A DNA stretch of 64,000 bases from NCBI GenBank assembly GCA_035373905.1, contig DAOSOK010000024.1, positions 1 to 64,000 of the forward strand, written 5' to 3'. This DNA is from Candidatus Ozemobacteraceae bacterium. GTDB lineage: Bacteria > Muiribacteriota > Ozemobacteria > Ozemobacterales > Ozemobacteraceae. The notes below the pieces were generated by a model. The model was not told the DNA's origin, made no database searches, and worked only from the letters and a program-made list of their open reading frames with translations. This document shows, piece by piece, positions 31,418 to 41,494 of this stretch; position 1 is the first letter of the stretch, and each line of letters opens with the position of its first letter. The translations under genes were made by a program, and so were the position numbers.

Positions 31418-33637
31418 ATGCACAAGTCCATCAACAAAGAAGCGATCGAAGCGATCATCCGGACGGAGCATCATGACCCGTTCCAGATTCTCGGGATGCA
31501 CCTCGTCGAGGAAAAGGCAAAAAAAGTGGCCGTGGTTCGGGCGTTTCTGCCGGATGCGGTCAAGGCATACGTCATCGATGCCCGGCATGGCGACCAGTTT
31601 CCGATGGAAAAACTGCACGACAAGGGCTTTTTCGAGGCCGTGATCCCCTCCCGGCAGGACGTCTTTCCCTACCGGTTGGCGACCGAGTATGCCAGCGGCG
31701 CGACGAGCGAATTTCACGATTCCTACGCGTTCCTTCCGACGCTTGGCGAGATGGATTTGTATCTGTACAACGAGGGCAACCACCACTCGGTGTATGAGAA
31801 GCTCGGGGCGCACGAGTGCGTCATGAAATACCACGATCAGATGATCGGCGGCGTCGGGTTCGCCGTATGGGCGCCGAACGCTCGCCGCGTCAGCGTCATC
31901 GGCGATTTCAACCACTGGGACGGCCGGCGGCACCTGATGCGCTCGCTCGGCAGCTCGGGCATCTGGGAGATCTTCATTCCGGGCCTCCAGACCGGGCAGA
32001 ACTACAAGTTCGAGATCAAGACCAAGCATGGGAGCATGGTCGAAAAAGCCGATCCCTACGCTTTTTACGCCGAAGTGCGGCCGAAGACGGCGAGCAAGAT
32101 ATATAATATCAATGGCTATGAATGGAATGACCACGACTGGATGACCCGCCGGCCCGGCCGCAACTGGCGCAAGGAGGCGGTCTCGATCTACGAAGTCCAT
32201 CTGGGTTCGTTCATGCGGGTCTGTGAAGAGGGCAACCGGTTCCTGAACTACCGCGAGCTGGCCCACAAGCTGGCCGACTACGTGAAGCGGACCGGCTACA
32301 CGCACGTCGAACTGCTTCCCGTGACCGAACATCCTCTCGACATTTCCTGGGGCTACCAGGTGACCGGCTTTTTCGCCCCGACCAGCCGCTTCGGCAGTCC
32401 GAAGGATTTCATGTATTTCGTTGACTATTTACACCAGCAGGGGATCGGCGTCATTCTCGACTGGGTGCCGGCACACTTCCCGAAGGACTGGCACGGCCTC
32501 GCGCAGTTCGACGGCACGGCGCTGTACGAGCACGAAGACCCGCGCCAGGGCGAGCACAAGGACTGGTCGACACTGATCTTCAACTTCGGTCGCAACGAGG
32601 TCAAGAATTTCCTGATCAGCAGCGCGCTGTTCTGGCTCGACAAATACCACATCGACGGCCTGCGGGTCGACGCCGTCGCCTCGATGCTGTATCTCGACTA
32701 TTCCCGCAAGGCCGGCGAGTGGGTGCCGAACAAATACGGCGGCCGCGAGAACCTCGAGGCGATCGAGTTCCTGAAATACCTGAACAGCATCACCTATCAG
32801 CAGTTCCCCGGCATCATGATGATCGCCGAGGAGTCGACGGCGTTCGCCGGCGTCAGCAAGCCGTGCGACCAGGGCGGCCTGGGCTTTGGCTTCAAGTGGA
32901 ACATGGGCTGGATGCACGACACGCTGATGTATTACTCCAAGGACCCGATCTACCGGCGGTATCATCACAACAACCTCACCTTCCCGCTGATCTACGCGTT
33001 TCACGAGAATTTCATCTCGGTGCTGTCGCATGACGAAGTCGTACACGGGAAGGGCTCGCTGATCGGGAAGATGCCGGGCGATTTCTGGCAGAAGTTCGCG
33101 AATCTGCGTCTGCTGCTGGCCTTCATGTGGACGATGCCGGGCAAGAAGCTGCTGTTCATGGGTTGCGACATCGGCCAGTGGAACGAGTGGAACTGCAACC
33201 AGAGCCTCGACTGGCACCTGCTCGGCTTCGAGTCGCACGCCGGTCTGAACCGGCTGATGGCGCATCTCAACCACCTGTATCGGTCCGAGCCGGCCCTCCA
33301 CCAGAACGACTGCGAGGACAGGGGATTCGAATGGATCGATTTCCAGGATGCCGATTCCAGCGTCATCAGCTGGATCCGGAAGGGGGACAACCCGGACGAA
33401 CTGATCGTGGTGGCGGCGAACATGACGCCGGTGCCGCGCATGAACTATCGCATCGGGCTTCCCGTCGGGGGGTATTATCGCGAGGTGCTGAACACCGATT
33501 CGGCAATGTATTTCGGGTCGAATATAGGCAACTATGGAGGCTTCTGGGCCGAGCCTCACGGCTGGCAAGGCAAGCCGTTCGGCGGCAACATCAATATCCC
33601 GCCGCTGTCGCTCGTCGGGTTCAAACTGCAGCGCTGA
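31418..33637 (+). CDS. glgB: 1,4-alpha-glucan branching enzyme
   Basis: GlgB moves alpha-1,4 glucan segments onto alpha-1,6 branches in glycogen. This 739-residue protein has the N-terminal carbohydrate-binding modules (GVGFAVWAPNARRVSVIGDF) and a GH13 barrel. The catalytic nucleophile lies in GLRVDAVASMLYLDYSR, the acid/base in MIAEESTAF, and the third Asp in VLSHDEVVHGKGS. GGGAGGAA precedes the ATG at 31418. No other glycogen gene is nearby. It ends 7 bases before a nucleotide-sugar dehydrogenase, so it is transcribed with the polysaccharide genes. Confidence 0.95.
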   Translation: MHKSINKEAIEAIIRTEHHDPFQILGMHLVEEKAKKVAVVRAFLPDAVKAYVIDARHGDQFPMEKLHDKGFFEAVIPSRQDVFPYRLATEYASGATSEFHDSYAFLPTLGEMDLYLYNEGNHHSVYEKLGAHECVMKYHDQMIGGVGFAVWAPNARRVSVIGDFNHWDGRRHLMRSLGSSGIWEIFIPGLQTGQNYKFEIKTKHGSMVEKADPYAFYAEVRPKTASKIYNINGYEWNDHDWMTRRPGRNWRKEAVSIYEVHLGSFMRVCEEGNRFLNYRELAHKLADYVKRTGYTHVELLPVTEHPLDISWGYQVTGFFAPTSRFGSPKDFMYFVDYLHQQGIGVILDWVPAHFPKDWHGLAQFDGTALYEHEDPRQGEHKDWSTLIFNFGRNEVKNFLISSALFWLDKYHIDGLRVDAVASMLYLDYSRKAGEWVPNKYGGRENLEAIEFLKYLNSITYQQFPGIMMIAEESTAFAGVSKPCDQGGLGFGFKWNMGWMHDTLMYYSKDPIYRRYHHNNLTFPLIYAFHENFISVLSHDEVVHGKGSLIGKMPGDFWQKFANLRLLLAFMWTMPGKKLLFMGCDIGQWNEWNCNQSLDWHLLGFESHAGLNRLMAHLNHLYRSEPALHQNDCEDRGFEWIDFQDADSSVISWIRKGDNPDELIVVAANMTPVPRMNYRIGLPVGGYYREVLNTDSAMYFGSNIGNYGGFWAEPHGWQGKPFGGNINIPPLSLVGFKLQR

Positions 33638-33644
33638 TACCGGC

Positions 33645-34838
33645 ATGAAACAGATCTGCGTCATCGGCTTGGGTTACATCGGGTTGCCCACGAGCAGCAT
33701 TCTTGCTGCCAAGGGCTTCTCGGTCCTCGGCGTCGACGTGAATCCCTCCGTCGTCGAGACGATCAACGGCGGCCGTATCCACATCACCGAACCCGACCTG
33801 GACGCTTTCGTCAAGGCCGCGGTCGGCTCGGGAAAACTGCGGGCGGCGACAAAACCGGAGCCGTCCGACGTCTTCATCATCGCAGTTCCGACGCCGTTCA
33901 AGGCCGGTCACAAACCCGACATGTCGTACGTCGAGGCGGCGGCCCGTTCGATCCTGCCGGTGTTGCAGCCGGGCAACCTGGTCATTCTCGAGTCGACCTC
34001 GCCGCCGCGCACCTGTGAGGACATCATCGCACCGATTCTCGCCGAGTCGAACCTGAAGGTCGGTGCCGACGTGTTCGTCGCGCACTGTCCCGAGCGCGTC
34101 CTGCCGGGTCAGATCATGCGCGAGGTCGTCGAAAACGACCGCGTGATCGGCGGCATCAACCCCGCTTCCGCCGCGAAGGCGAAAGAATTGTACTCGGCGT
34201 TCGTCAAGGGCGAGATCTTTCTGACCGACGCGACGACGGCCGAGATGGTGAAGCTCGTCGAGAACTCGTTCCGGGACGTGAACATCGCGTTCGCCAACGA
34301 GTTGTCGATGATCTGCGACCGGCTTGGCCTCAACGTCTGGGAGCTCATCCGCCTCGCGAACCGACACCCGCGCGTCAACATCCTGCGGCCCGGCTGCGGG
34401 GTCGGAGGCCACTGCATCGCGGTCGATCCGTGGTTCATCGCCGACGTCTGCCCGCAGGAGGCCCGGCTCATCCGCACCGCGCGTGAGGTCAATGATGCCA
34501 AGCCTCATCACGTGACGGCGCGCATCCGCGACGCGGCGGCGCGGTTCAAGAAGCCGACGATCGGCCTGCTGGGCCTTTCCTACAAGCAGGATATCGACGA
34601 TCTGCGCGAGTCACCCGCCGTCGAGATAGCCCGCGAGTTCAGGAACGATCCGGGCGTCGACCTGCTGGTCTGCGAGCCGTTCGTGCGATCGCATGCCGAG
34701 TTCGCGCTGGCGCCGCTCGACGAGGTCATGCGCCGGGCCGATATCGTCGTGCTGCTGGTTCCGCATACGGTATTCCGCAACATCGACCGCGAGCTGCTCA
34801 AGCCCAAGGTCGTCATCGACACATGCGGCGTCTGGTGA
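33645..34838 (+). CDS. wecC: UDP-N-acetyl-D-mannosamine dehydrogenase (WecC-like)
   Basis: A 397-residue nucleotide-sugar dehydrogenase that oxidises C6 of a UDP-sugar to the uronic acid. NAD-binding IGLGYIGLPTSSILA is at the N-terminus. The catalytic Cys lies in PGCGVGGHCIAVDPWF, the Lys-Asn pair in EMVKLVENSFRDVNIAFANE, and the C-terminal UDP-binding domain has GLSYKQDIDDLRESPA. Length and motifs match WecC more closely than Ugd, but exact substrate (UDP-ManNAc, UDP-GlcNAc or UDP-Glc) is inferred. No epimerase (WecB) is in the window. Confidence 0.88.
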   Translation: MKQICVIGLGYIGLPTSSILAAKGFSVLGVDVNPSVVETINGGRIHITEPDLDAFVKAAVGSGKLRAATKPEPSDVFIIAVPTPFKAGHKPDMSYVEAAARSILPVLQPGNLVILESTSPPRTCEDIIAPILAESNLKVGADVFVAHCPERVLPGQIMREVVENDRVIGGINPASAAKAKELYSAFVKGEIFLTDATTAEMVKLVENSFRDVNIAFANELSMICDRLGLNVWELIRLANRHPRVNILRPGCGVGGHCIAVDPWFIADVCPQEARLIRTAREVNDAKPHHVTARIRDAAARFKKPTIGLLGLSYKQDIDDLRESPAVEIAREFRNDPGVDLLVCEPFVRSHAEFALAPLDEVMRRADIVVLLVPHTVFRNIDRELLKPKVVIDTCGVW

Positions 34839-34875
34839 CCGTTCCGTACGCCGGCCCGCGGGAGACAATCCAGCA

Positions 34876-36390
34876 ATGAAGCTGTTACTCATCGATCCGC
34901 CGTTCAAGAGCTTCACCGGCATCTTCGGCTTCTACTTTCCGCTCGGACTGGCCTACCTGGCGGGCGCCGCGCGCAAAGCCGGGTTCGACTGTTCGATCCT
35001 CGACATGGATGCGGCCGAGCCAAAAACCGGAACGCTCGATTTCGCGCATGAATACGAGCGATATGCCACGTATATCGAGGCGCTGAACGACCCGCGCCAC
35101 CCGACCTGGGACTTGCTGCGTACGCTCGTTCTCGACCAGAAGCCCGACGTGATCGGCGTGACGGCGATGACGACGAAGTTCGGCACGACGATGCAGACGA
35201 TCCGCTTCTGCCGGGAGGTTCTGCCGCGCGTCCCCATCATCGTCGGCGGCCCGCACGCCTCGACGATGCCCGATCTCACGATGAGCATGCCGGAAGTCGA
35301 TTACGTGCTGCGTGGCGAGGCCGACGAGAGTCTGCCCGAACTCCTGGTCGCCCTGCGCGACGGCCGCGACGTGGGCGGCATCCGCGGGCTCAGCTTTCGT
35401 CGCGACGGAAAGGTCGTCCACAATCCCGACCGGGCGTTCGCTCAGAATCTCGATGCCCTCGCCCTGCCGGCCCGCGACGCATTATTACATCCGGAAAACT
35501 ATTCTTCCGAAGACATGGGTGTCATCCTGACCTCGCGCGGCTGTCCGTTCGCGTGCAGCTACTGTTTCCACATGTGGGAACGGCGCGTGCGGTACCGCTC
35601 GATCCCGAACATCATCGAGGAGATCGTGCAGGTTCATGACGCCTACGGAACGACGCAGTTCTCGTTCAAGGACGACTCGTTCACGGTGAAGAAGAAGCAC
35701 GTGCGCGACTTGTGCGAGGCGATCGGGCGACTTCCGTTCAAGATCAGCTGGTCATGCACGACGCGCGTCGATCTGATGGAGGACGAACTGCTCGAGATCA
35801 TGAAAGACGCCGGCTGCGTGCAGGTGAGCGTCGGCATCGAGACCGGCTCGGAGCGCATCCTGAAGGAGACCGACAAGGGCATCACCCACGCCCAGATCGA
35901 GCGCGCGGCCCGCATGCTGAACCGGCACCGCATCTTCTGGAGCGGCTACTTCATGATCGGCCTGCCGACCGAGACCGAGCAGGACATGCGGCTGACGATC
36001 GAGTATCTGCGCAAGGTGCGCCCGTACTACGGCGGACTGGGGGTCTACAACCCGTTCCCGCGCACCAAGCTGTTCGACCAGGGCGTCGAGCTCGGCCTGC
36101 TCGACCCGCAGCCGCCGCTGGAGCATTTCCTGAAGACGAACCCGAAAGACCTGTTTTTCAAAGATCCGAGGCGACGCGTCGTCGAGGTTCCGCACGAGCG
36201 GTTCGAGCAGATCGTCGCCGAGGCGATGCAGGTGTTTCATGCCCACAACACGAACCCGTTCAGCATGATCCGGCGCGGCTTTGCGCGGCGCAGGACCTAC
36301 ATGGCCGATCCCTCCCTCCTCTGGCGCGACCTGTCGAAAGCATGGGAGATGATCCGCTCGAAGTTCGGGTTTTTCGCGACACATCCCTGA
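34876..36390 (+). CDS. B12-binding-type radical SAM protein
   Basis: A 504-residue protein. Residues 1-150 are a cobalamin-binding-type Rossmann domain (PPFKSFTGIFGFYFPLGLAYLA, VIGVTAMT, PIIVGGPHAS). The radical SAM motif is C-x3-C-x2-C near 222-229 (GCPFACSYCFH), followed by FKDDSFTVKK and VGIETGSERIL. The HxxG lower-axial-ligand motif is not seen, as in most of this group. C-terminal 90 residues are basic and helical. In a polysaccharide gene run such enzymes may methylate or rearrange sugars or lipids; the substrate is not deducible. Confidence 0.82.
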   Translation: MKLLLIDPPFKSFTGIFGFYFPLGLAYLAGAARKAGFDCSILDMDAAEPKTGTLDFAHEYERYATYIEALNDPRHPTWDLLRTLVLDQKPDVIGVTAMTTKFGTTMQTIRFCREVLPRVPIIVGGPHASTMPDLTMSMPEVDYVLRGEADESLPELLVALRDGRDVGGIRGLSFRRDGKVVHNPDRAFAQNLDALALPARDALLHPENYSSEDMGVILTSRGCPFACSYCFHMWERRVRYRSIPNIIEEIVQVHDAYGTTQFSFKDDSFTVKKKHVRDLCEAIGRLPFKISWSCTTRVDLMEDELLEIMKDAGCVQVSVGIETGSERILKETDKGITHAQIERAARMLNRHRIFWSGYFMIGLPTETEQDMRLTIEYLRKVRPYYGGLGVYNPFPRTKLFDQGVELGLLDPQPPLEHFLKTNPKDLFFKDPRRRVVEVPHERFEQIVAEAMQVFHAHNTNPFSMIRRGFARRRTYMADPSLLWRDLSKAWEMIRSKFGFFATHP

Positions 36391-36405
36391 CGGAAAGGAA
36401 TCGCC

Positions 36406-38547
36406 ATGCGGCAGATCCTGCAGAGTCTGAAAACCGGCGAGATCGAGATCGCCGACATCCCCGTGCCGACCGTGAAGGCCGGGCACCTGCTGATTCAAAG
36501 CGCCCGAAGTCTCATCTCGGTCGGAACCGAGCGGATGCTGCTGGATTTCGGCCGGGCCGGCTGGATCGACAAGGCGCGGCAACAGCCCGACAAGGTGCGG
36601 CAGGTATTCCAGAAGATCCGCACCGACGGGCTTCTCGCGACGGCCGAGTCGGTGATGCGCAAACTCGACCAGCCGCTCGCGCTCGGCTACTCGAACGCGG
36701 GCCGGGTCGTGGCGGTCGGGAAGGGCGTCACCGGCTTCGCGGCCGGCGATCGCGTCGTTTCGAACGGGAACCATGCCGACGTGGTCTGCGTGCCCGAGAA
36801 CCTGTGCGCGAAGATCCCCGACGGGGTCGGCGACGATACGGCATCGTTCACGGTCATCGCGTCGATCGCCCTCGAGGGCATCCGGCTCGTCCAGCCGACC
36901 CTGGGCGAGAGCGTCGCCGTGATGGGACTCGGCCTCATCGGCCTCCTGACGGTCCAGATGCTGCGCGCGAACGGCTGCCGGGTGATCGGGTTCGATTTCG
37001 ACCCGTCGAAAGTCGCGCTGGCGCGCGAGTTCGGCGCAGAGGCCCACGACCTGAAAGACGGGATCGACCCGGTGGCGGCCGCGACGGCGTTCTCGCGCGG
37101 GCATGGTGTCGATGCCGTTATAATAACTGCCGCTACAAAAAGCGACGATCCCATCCACCAGGCCCCGCAGATGTGCCGCAAGCGCGGCCGCGTCGTGCTG
37201 GTCGGGGTCGTCGGGCTGAACCTTTCCCGCGACGATTTCTACAAGAAGGAGATCACGTTCCAGGTCTCGTGCTCGTACGGGCCCGGCCGGTACGAGGCGG
37301 AATACGAGAAGAAGGGGCTGGACTACCCGATCGGCTTCGTGCGCTGGACCGAACAGCGCAACTTCGAGGCCGTGCTCGACATGATGGCGGCCGGCTCGAT
37401 CAGGACGGAAAAGCTGGTCACGCGCGTCATCGCGATGGACGAGGCGAAGAAGGCCTACGAAGCCGTCGCGGCCGGCGAGAACGTGCTCGGCCTGGTGCTC
37501 GATTACGGGCAGCAGATCAACCTGGAGCGGCGCAGCGTGATCCTGCAGCCGGCCGCCGGCATTGCCGCGGCCCCCGGCAAGGGCATCACGGGATTCATCG
37601 GGGCGGGGAACTTCGCTTCGGGGGTTCTCGTTCCCGCGTTCGCGGCCGCCGGCGCCGGGCTGAAGACGATCGCGAGCTCCGGAGGCGTGTCGGGGACGCA
37701 CCTCGGCAGGAAAAGCGGGTTCCGCATCAGCACGACGGACTACCGGACGATCATTGACGATCCCGAGATCGACACGATCGCGATCACGACCCAGCATGGC
37801 ACGCATGCGAAGTTCGTCTGCGAAGCCCTGTCGGCGGGAAAACACGTGTTTGTCGAAAAGCCGCTCTGCCTGACGTGGAACGAGCTTGCCGAGATCGAGA
37901 AAGCGTATCAGGACGCCTGCGCGGCGAAGCCCCGCATCCTGATGGTCGGTTTCAACCGGCGGTTCTCGCCGCTTGTTCAAACGGTCAAACGGCTGCTCGA
38001 CAGCCAGCAGGAGCAGAAAAGCATCGTGATGACGGTGAACGCCGGCGCGATTCCCGGCGACCACTGGACACAGGACGAGGAGGCCGGCGGCGGGCGCATT
38101 CTCGGCGAGGCCTGCCATTTCATCGACCTGATCAGGTTCCTGGTCGGGGCGCCGATCCTCGATGTCCACACCGCGGTGATGCGGAGGAAAGACACGGCGA
38201 CGCCCCCCGATACCGTCACCGTCACGATCACGTTCTCCGACGGCTCGCTGGGCGTGGTGAACTACTTCGCCAACGGCCACAAGGACTACCCCAAGGAGCG
38301 GCTCGAGGCCTTCTCGGGCGGCCGCATCCTGGTCCTCGACAACTTCCGCTCGCTTTCCGGACACGGCTGGCCGGGATTCAAGGGCGAGTCTCTCTGGGCG
38401 CAGGACAAGGGGCATGCCGCCGGGGCGAAGGCGTTTCTCGAGGCCGTGCGAACCGGCGGAGCGGCGCCGATCCCGTTTGCAGAGATCGTCGAGGTGACGA
38501 AAGCGACGCTGAAGGCTGCCGGCATCGCCCCGGACCGTGATGCCTGA
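36406..38547 (+). CDS. Bi-domain oxidoreductase (MDR plus Gfo/Idh/MocA)
   Basis: A 713-residue natural fusion. Residues 1-370 are a medium-chain dehydrogenase (VISVGTERMLLDFG-like start, LGYSNAGRVVAVG, GLGLIGLLTVQMLRANGCRV), but the structural zinc Cys cluster is absent. Residues 385-705 are a Gfo/Idh/MocA dehydrogenase (TGFIGAGNFASGVLVPAF, HVFVEKPLC, EACHFIDLIRFL). This two-part enzyme is a known family confined largely to surface-polysaccharide loci, next to heparinase-like genes as here. The joint reaction is not established. It overlaps the next gene by 8 bases. Confidence 0.85.
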   Translation: MRQILQSLKTGEIEIADIPVPTVKAGHLLIQSARSLISVGTERMLLDFGRAGWIDKARQQPDKVRQVFQKIRTDGLLATAESVMRKLDQPLALGYSNAGRVVAVGKGVTGFAAGDRVVSNGNHADVVCVPENLCAKIPDGVGDDTASFTVIASIALEGIRLVQPTLGESVAVMGLGLIGLLTVQMLRANGCRVIGFDFDPSKVALAREFGAEAHDLKDGIDPVAAATAFSRGHGVDAVIITAATKSDDPIHQAPQMCRKRGRVVLVGVVGLNLSRDDFYKKEITFQVSCSYGPGRYEAEYEKKGLDYPIGFVRWTEQRNFEAVLDMMAAGSIRTEKLVTRVIAMDEAKKAYEAVAAGENVLGLVLDYGQQINLERRSVILQPAAGIAAAPGKGITGFIGAGNFASGVLVPAFAAAGAGLKTIASSGGVSGTHLGRKSGFRISTTDYRTIIDDPEIDTIAITTQHGTHAKFVCEALSAGKHVFVEKPLCLTWNELAEIEKAYQDACAAKPRILMVGFNRRFSPLVQTVKRLLDSQQEQKSIVMTVNAGAIPGDHWTQDEEAGGGRILGEACHFIDLIRFLVGAPILDVHTAVMRRKDTATPPDTVTVTITFSDGSLGVVNYFANGHKDYPKERLEAFSGGRILVLDNFRSLSGHGWPGFKGESLWAQDKGHAAGAKAFLEAVRTGGAAPIPFAEIVEVTKATLKAAGIAPDRDA

Positions 38548-40210
38548 GTTCGTCAGCCGTCTCCGACGCCTGGTCTGGACGGCCGTCCACCTGAAGCCGG
38601 TCCAGATCTGGGGCCGCCTCGTATGGGCAGCGAGACGCCGGTTCAAACGGATCCCAGGGTTGGCCGATCTCGCCGCCGAGGCGGCGCGCCTGCGTGATGC
38701 GCGCGGGAAGCCCTCGCGGGCGAGGGTGGCCTTCCGGTTTCTCTCGGAGCCCCGCGAATACCCGGTGGATGCGGTCGCGTGGGACCCCGAAGGCTCGGCC
38801 GGCTTCGGAAACGGCGTCCCGGTGAAGTTGTGGCGGTACAATCTCCAGTATTTCGACTGGCTGAATCACGGCGAGATCGCGTCCGACCCGGAAACCGCGT
38901 CGTATCTCATCCTCGACTGGATCGCGCGGTGCGCCGACGACGGCGCCGAACCGTGGGAGCCCTACCCGGTGTCGCGACGGCTCATGAGCTGGCTCGCCTG
39001 GCTCCGCAGAACATCCTCCGCCGCTACCGATGCGTCTTTCATGGCGCTGGTCCGCGGTTCGGTGGAGGCGCAGGCGTGCAGGCTCGAGACCGACCTCGAG
39101 ATCCACATCCAGGCTAACCACCTGCTGATGAACCGTCTGGCCCTCGTCGAGACGGACGCCTGGCTGATCGAGACCGCCGACGGCGCCGCCGCCGCGCCCC
39201 TGCGTCGGAGGCTCTCGCGACACGCGGCGGCCCTGCGGCGCGAGATCGTCGCGCAGGTCCTTCCCGACGGCGGGCACGAGGAACGGAGCCCGATGTACCA
39301 CCGCGAAATGCTCGACGGGATCGCGCGTATAGCCGCTACGGTCCGGAAGCTCGCCGCGACGTCGGACGGCGGAGAAGCCGTCGAGGCGTGCCGTTCCCTT
39401 GTCGCCCGATGCGACGAGGTGCTGCCGAGGATGCGCGACTGGCTGGACGCGCTCACGCATCCGGACGGCCGCATCGCCCTGTTTCACGACTCGGCGATGG
39501 AGCACGGGGCGCATATGAATATCAAGGAATATCATTCTTGGCTCGCGACCTGGCTTCCCGACTCGGGGTATTTCGTCCTGCGCAGGCCGGGCGGCCTGTA
39601 TCTGGCCGTCTGCGCGCACGCCCCGTCGCCGCGCCACCAGCCGGGCCACGCGCACTGCGACATCGGCTCGTTCGAACTCTCGCTTCGTGGCCGCCGGCTG
39701 ATCGTCGACACCGGCACCGGCTCGTACCAGGATCCGGAGATCAGGCGCCTGTGCCGCTCGACCGGGGCGCACAACGTGCCGATGACCGAGGGATGCGAAC
39801 AGAGCGATATGTGGGGCGATTTCCGGGTCGGAAAACGCGCGTACGTGATGAAGAACGAATGCCTGGAGCGCACGTTCAGGCTCCAGTGGCGCGACATGAA
39901 CGAGGACATCTTCATCCGCCAGATCGACTGGGGCGATTCGTGGCTGCGGATACGCGACATCAGGCACGTCGGGTATGCGGACGGGCGCTTCGTCTCGCTT
40001 CTCCACCTCGCCCCGGGGATGAGACCGGTTCCGGGCGAGCGGATCCTGATCGAGGCCGACGGCAGGCCGTTCTGCACGATCTCGACCGGGTGTCGGGTGG
40101 AAATCGAGGCGTCGATGTATTATCCGGAATTCGGGCCGGGCATCGCGAGTCACCGGCTGAGGTTCATATCGGAGAAGGGCGGTTGGATCGAGTATGAGAT
40201 CAGCGAATAG
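38540..40210 (+). CDS. Heparinase II/III-family protein
   Basis: A 556-residue protein of the heparinase II/III type, which cleaves or remodels acidic polysaccharides by beta-elimination. The N-terminal half is an alpha/alpha toroid (LWRYNLQYFDWLNHG, ANHLLMNRLALVETDAWL, MYHREMLDGI); the C-terminal half is beta-rich, with the HQPGHAHCDIGSFELS motif and STGAHNV typical of the family. No signal peptide is visible, unlike many exported lyases. The ATG at 38540 follows a possible GTG at 38537. Its position between the bi-domain oxidoreductase and a glycosyltransferase is the recurring order of exopolysaccharide clusters. Confidence 0.83.
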   Translation: MPEFVSRLRRLVWTAVHLKPVQIWGRLVWAARRRFKRIPGLADLAAEAARLRDARGKPSRARVAFRFLSEPREYPVDAVAWDPEGSAGFGNGVPVKLWRYNLQYFDWLNHGEIASDPETASYLILDWIARCADDGAEPWEPYPVSRRLMSWLAWLRRTSSAATDASFMALVRGSVEAQACRLETDLEIHIQANHLLMNRLALVETDAWLIETADGAAAAPLRRRLSRHAAALRREIVAQVLPDGGHEERSPMYHREMLDGIARIAATVRKLAATSDGGEAVEACRSLVARCDEVLPRMRDWLDALTHPDGRIALFHDSAMEHGAHMNIKEYHSWLATWLPDSGYFVLRRPGGLYLAVCAHAPSPRHQPGHAHCDIGSFELSLRGRRLIVDTGTGSYQDPEIRRLCRSTGAHNVPMTEGCEQSDMWGDFRVGKRAYVMKNECLERTFRLQWRDMNEDIFIRQIDWGDSWLRIRDIRHVGYADGRFVSLLHLAPGMRPVPGERILIEADGRPFCTISTGCRVEIEASMYYPEFGPGIASHRLRFISEKGGWIEYEISE

Positions 40211-41435
40211 CCCGAAACGCATCCTGGTGATGTCGCAGTTCTACTATCCCGACATCACGGCGGCCGCGTTTCGCATCAGGGAAACGGTCGATCTTCTCCT
40301 TGCGAAGGGGCACCGGGTGCATGTCATCGCGGCCAAACCCCACAAGGCCGTTCTCGACGGTGCGCCCGTGGATGACGGAGACGCCCGGGTGACCAGGTCG
40401 TATATCTTTCCCTATACCGGTCGCGGGAAGTGGAATTATATCGCTCATTATATGTCTTTCATGGCGTCGTCGATCTGGGCCTCTTGGAGGCACCCGTCGA
40501 GATTCGACATCGTCTGGGCCTCGAGTCCGCCGCTGTTCGTGGGCATCGCCGGTTGGGTCGTCGCGCGGCTCAAGAAGGCGAAGTTCGTGCTCGACGTGCG
40601 CGACATCTGGCCGGACTCGGCCGCGACGACCGGGCAGATCCGGCCTGACAGCTTTCTGTATCGCATGGCAAAACACGCCGAGCGGTGGCTGTACCGCGCC
40701 GCCGACCGGATCACCTGCGTCGCCCGGCCGATGGCCGAATATATCGCAGGCTATGGCGTGGAACCGCCGGCGGTCATCTACAATGCCATCCCGGGCAGGT
40801 ATCTGGATGCCGTTGAATCGGCCGAAAACAGCGGACCTGCAGCCCCGTCGGACGGCGAAGCCCTGACGATCGCCTACGTGGGCAACATGGGCTACTGTCA
40901 GAATCTCGGCGTCGTCGTCGCGGCGGCAGAGAGACTCCAGGCTGCGGGCGAGTTGGGAATTCGCTTTCTGCTCGTCGGAGAAGGGGTCGAGAAGGCGAAA
41001 CTCGAAGCCCGCGTCCGCGAGGCGGGGCTGACGAACGTCGAGATCCGCGGCGCTGTTTCCAAGGCGGATGCGCTTCGCATCTCGGTCGAAAGCTCGGCCC
41101 TGGTGCTTCTGCTCAAGGACGACGGGACGATGGACAAGACGATTCCGTCGAAGGTATTCGATTACCTTGCTGCCGGCCGACCGATCCTGTTCGGGCTCCA
41201 GGGCGAGGCCCGCTCGATTCTCGGCTCGTCGGGCGGCAATATCGGCTTCGATGCAGACGATCCCGGCTCGCTTGCGGAAGCGGCCTGTCGGCTGAAGGGC
41301 GCATACGGAGCGTTTGCAGCGGCGGCGCGCGGCCACCGGGATCTCGTGCGGACGCGCTTCCGGAGAGAGGCGATGACGGACGAGCTCGACCGGGAGTTCG
41401 AGAAGCTTTTGCATGACTCCGGCGATCATTCCTGA
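40194..41435 (+). CDS. Glycosyltransferase, GT4 family (WbuB-like)
   Basis: A 413-residue GT-B fold glycosyltransferase. The N-terminal half has FYYPDITAAAFRIRE, and LDVRDIWPDSAATTGQ, a signature of WbuB-like fucosaminyl/N-acetylaminosugar transferases. The donor-binding half has YVGNMGYCQNLGVVV, FLLVGEGVEK and TIPSKVFDYLAAGRPIL. It starts 17 bases inside the heparinase gene. It is probably cytoplasmic and adds a sugar to a lipid-linked repeat unit. It closes the 29.7-41.4 kb cluster. Confidence 0.87.
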   Translation: MRSANSPKRILVMSQFYYPDITAAAFRIRETVDLLLAKGHRVHVIAAKPHKAVLDGAPVDDGDARVTRSYIFPYTGRGKWNYIAHYMSFMASSIWASWRHPSRFDIVWASSPPLFVGIAGWVVARLKKAKFVLDVRDIWPDSAATTGQIRPDSFLYRMAKHAERWLYRAADRITCVARPMAEYIAGYGVEPPAVIYNAIPGRYLDAVESAENSGPAAPSDGEALTIAYVGNMGYCQNLGVVVAAAERLQAAGELGIRFLLVGEGVEKAKLEARVREAGLTNVEIRGAVSKADALRISVESSALVLLLKDDGTMDKTIPSKVFDYLAAGRPILFGLQGEARSILGSSGGNIGFDADDPGSLAEAACRLKGAYGAFAAAARGHRDLVRTRFRREAMTDELDREFEKLLHDSGDHS

Positions 41436-41494
41436 TACAATTGAAAAGTTTGGGGACGTATGTCACCCGCCAGTCCCGCATGGGAGGAAAGCAC

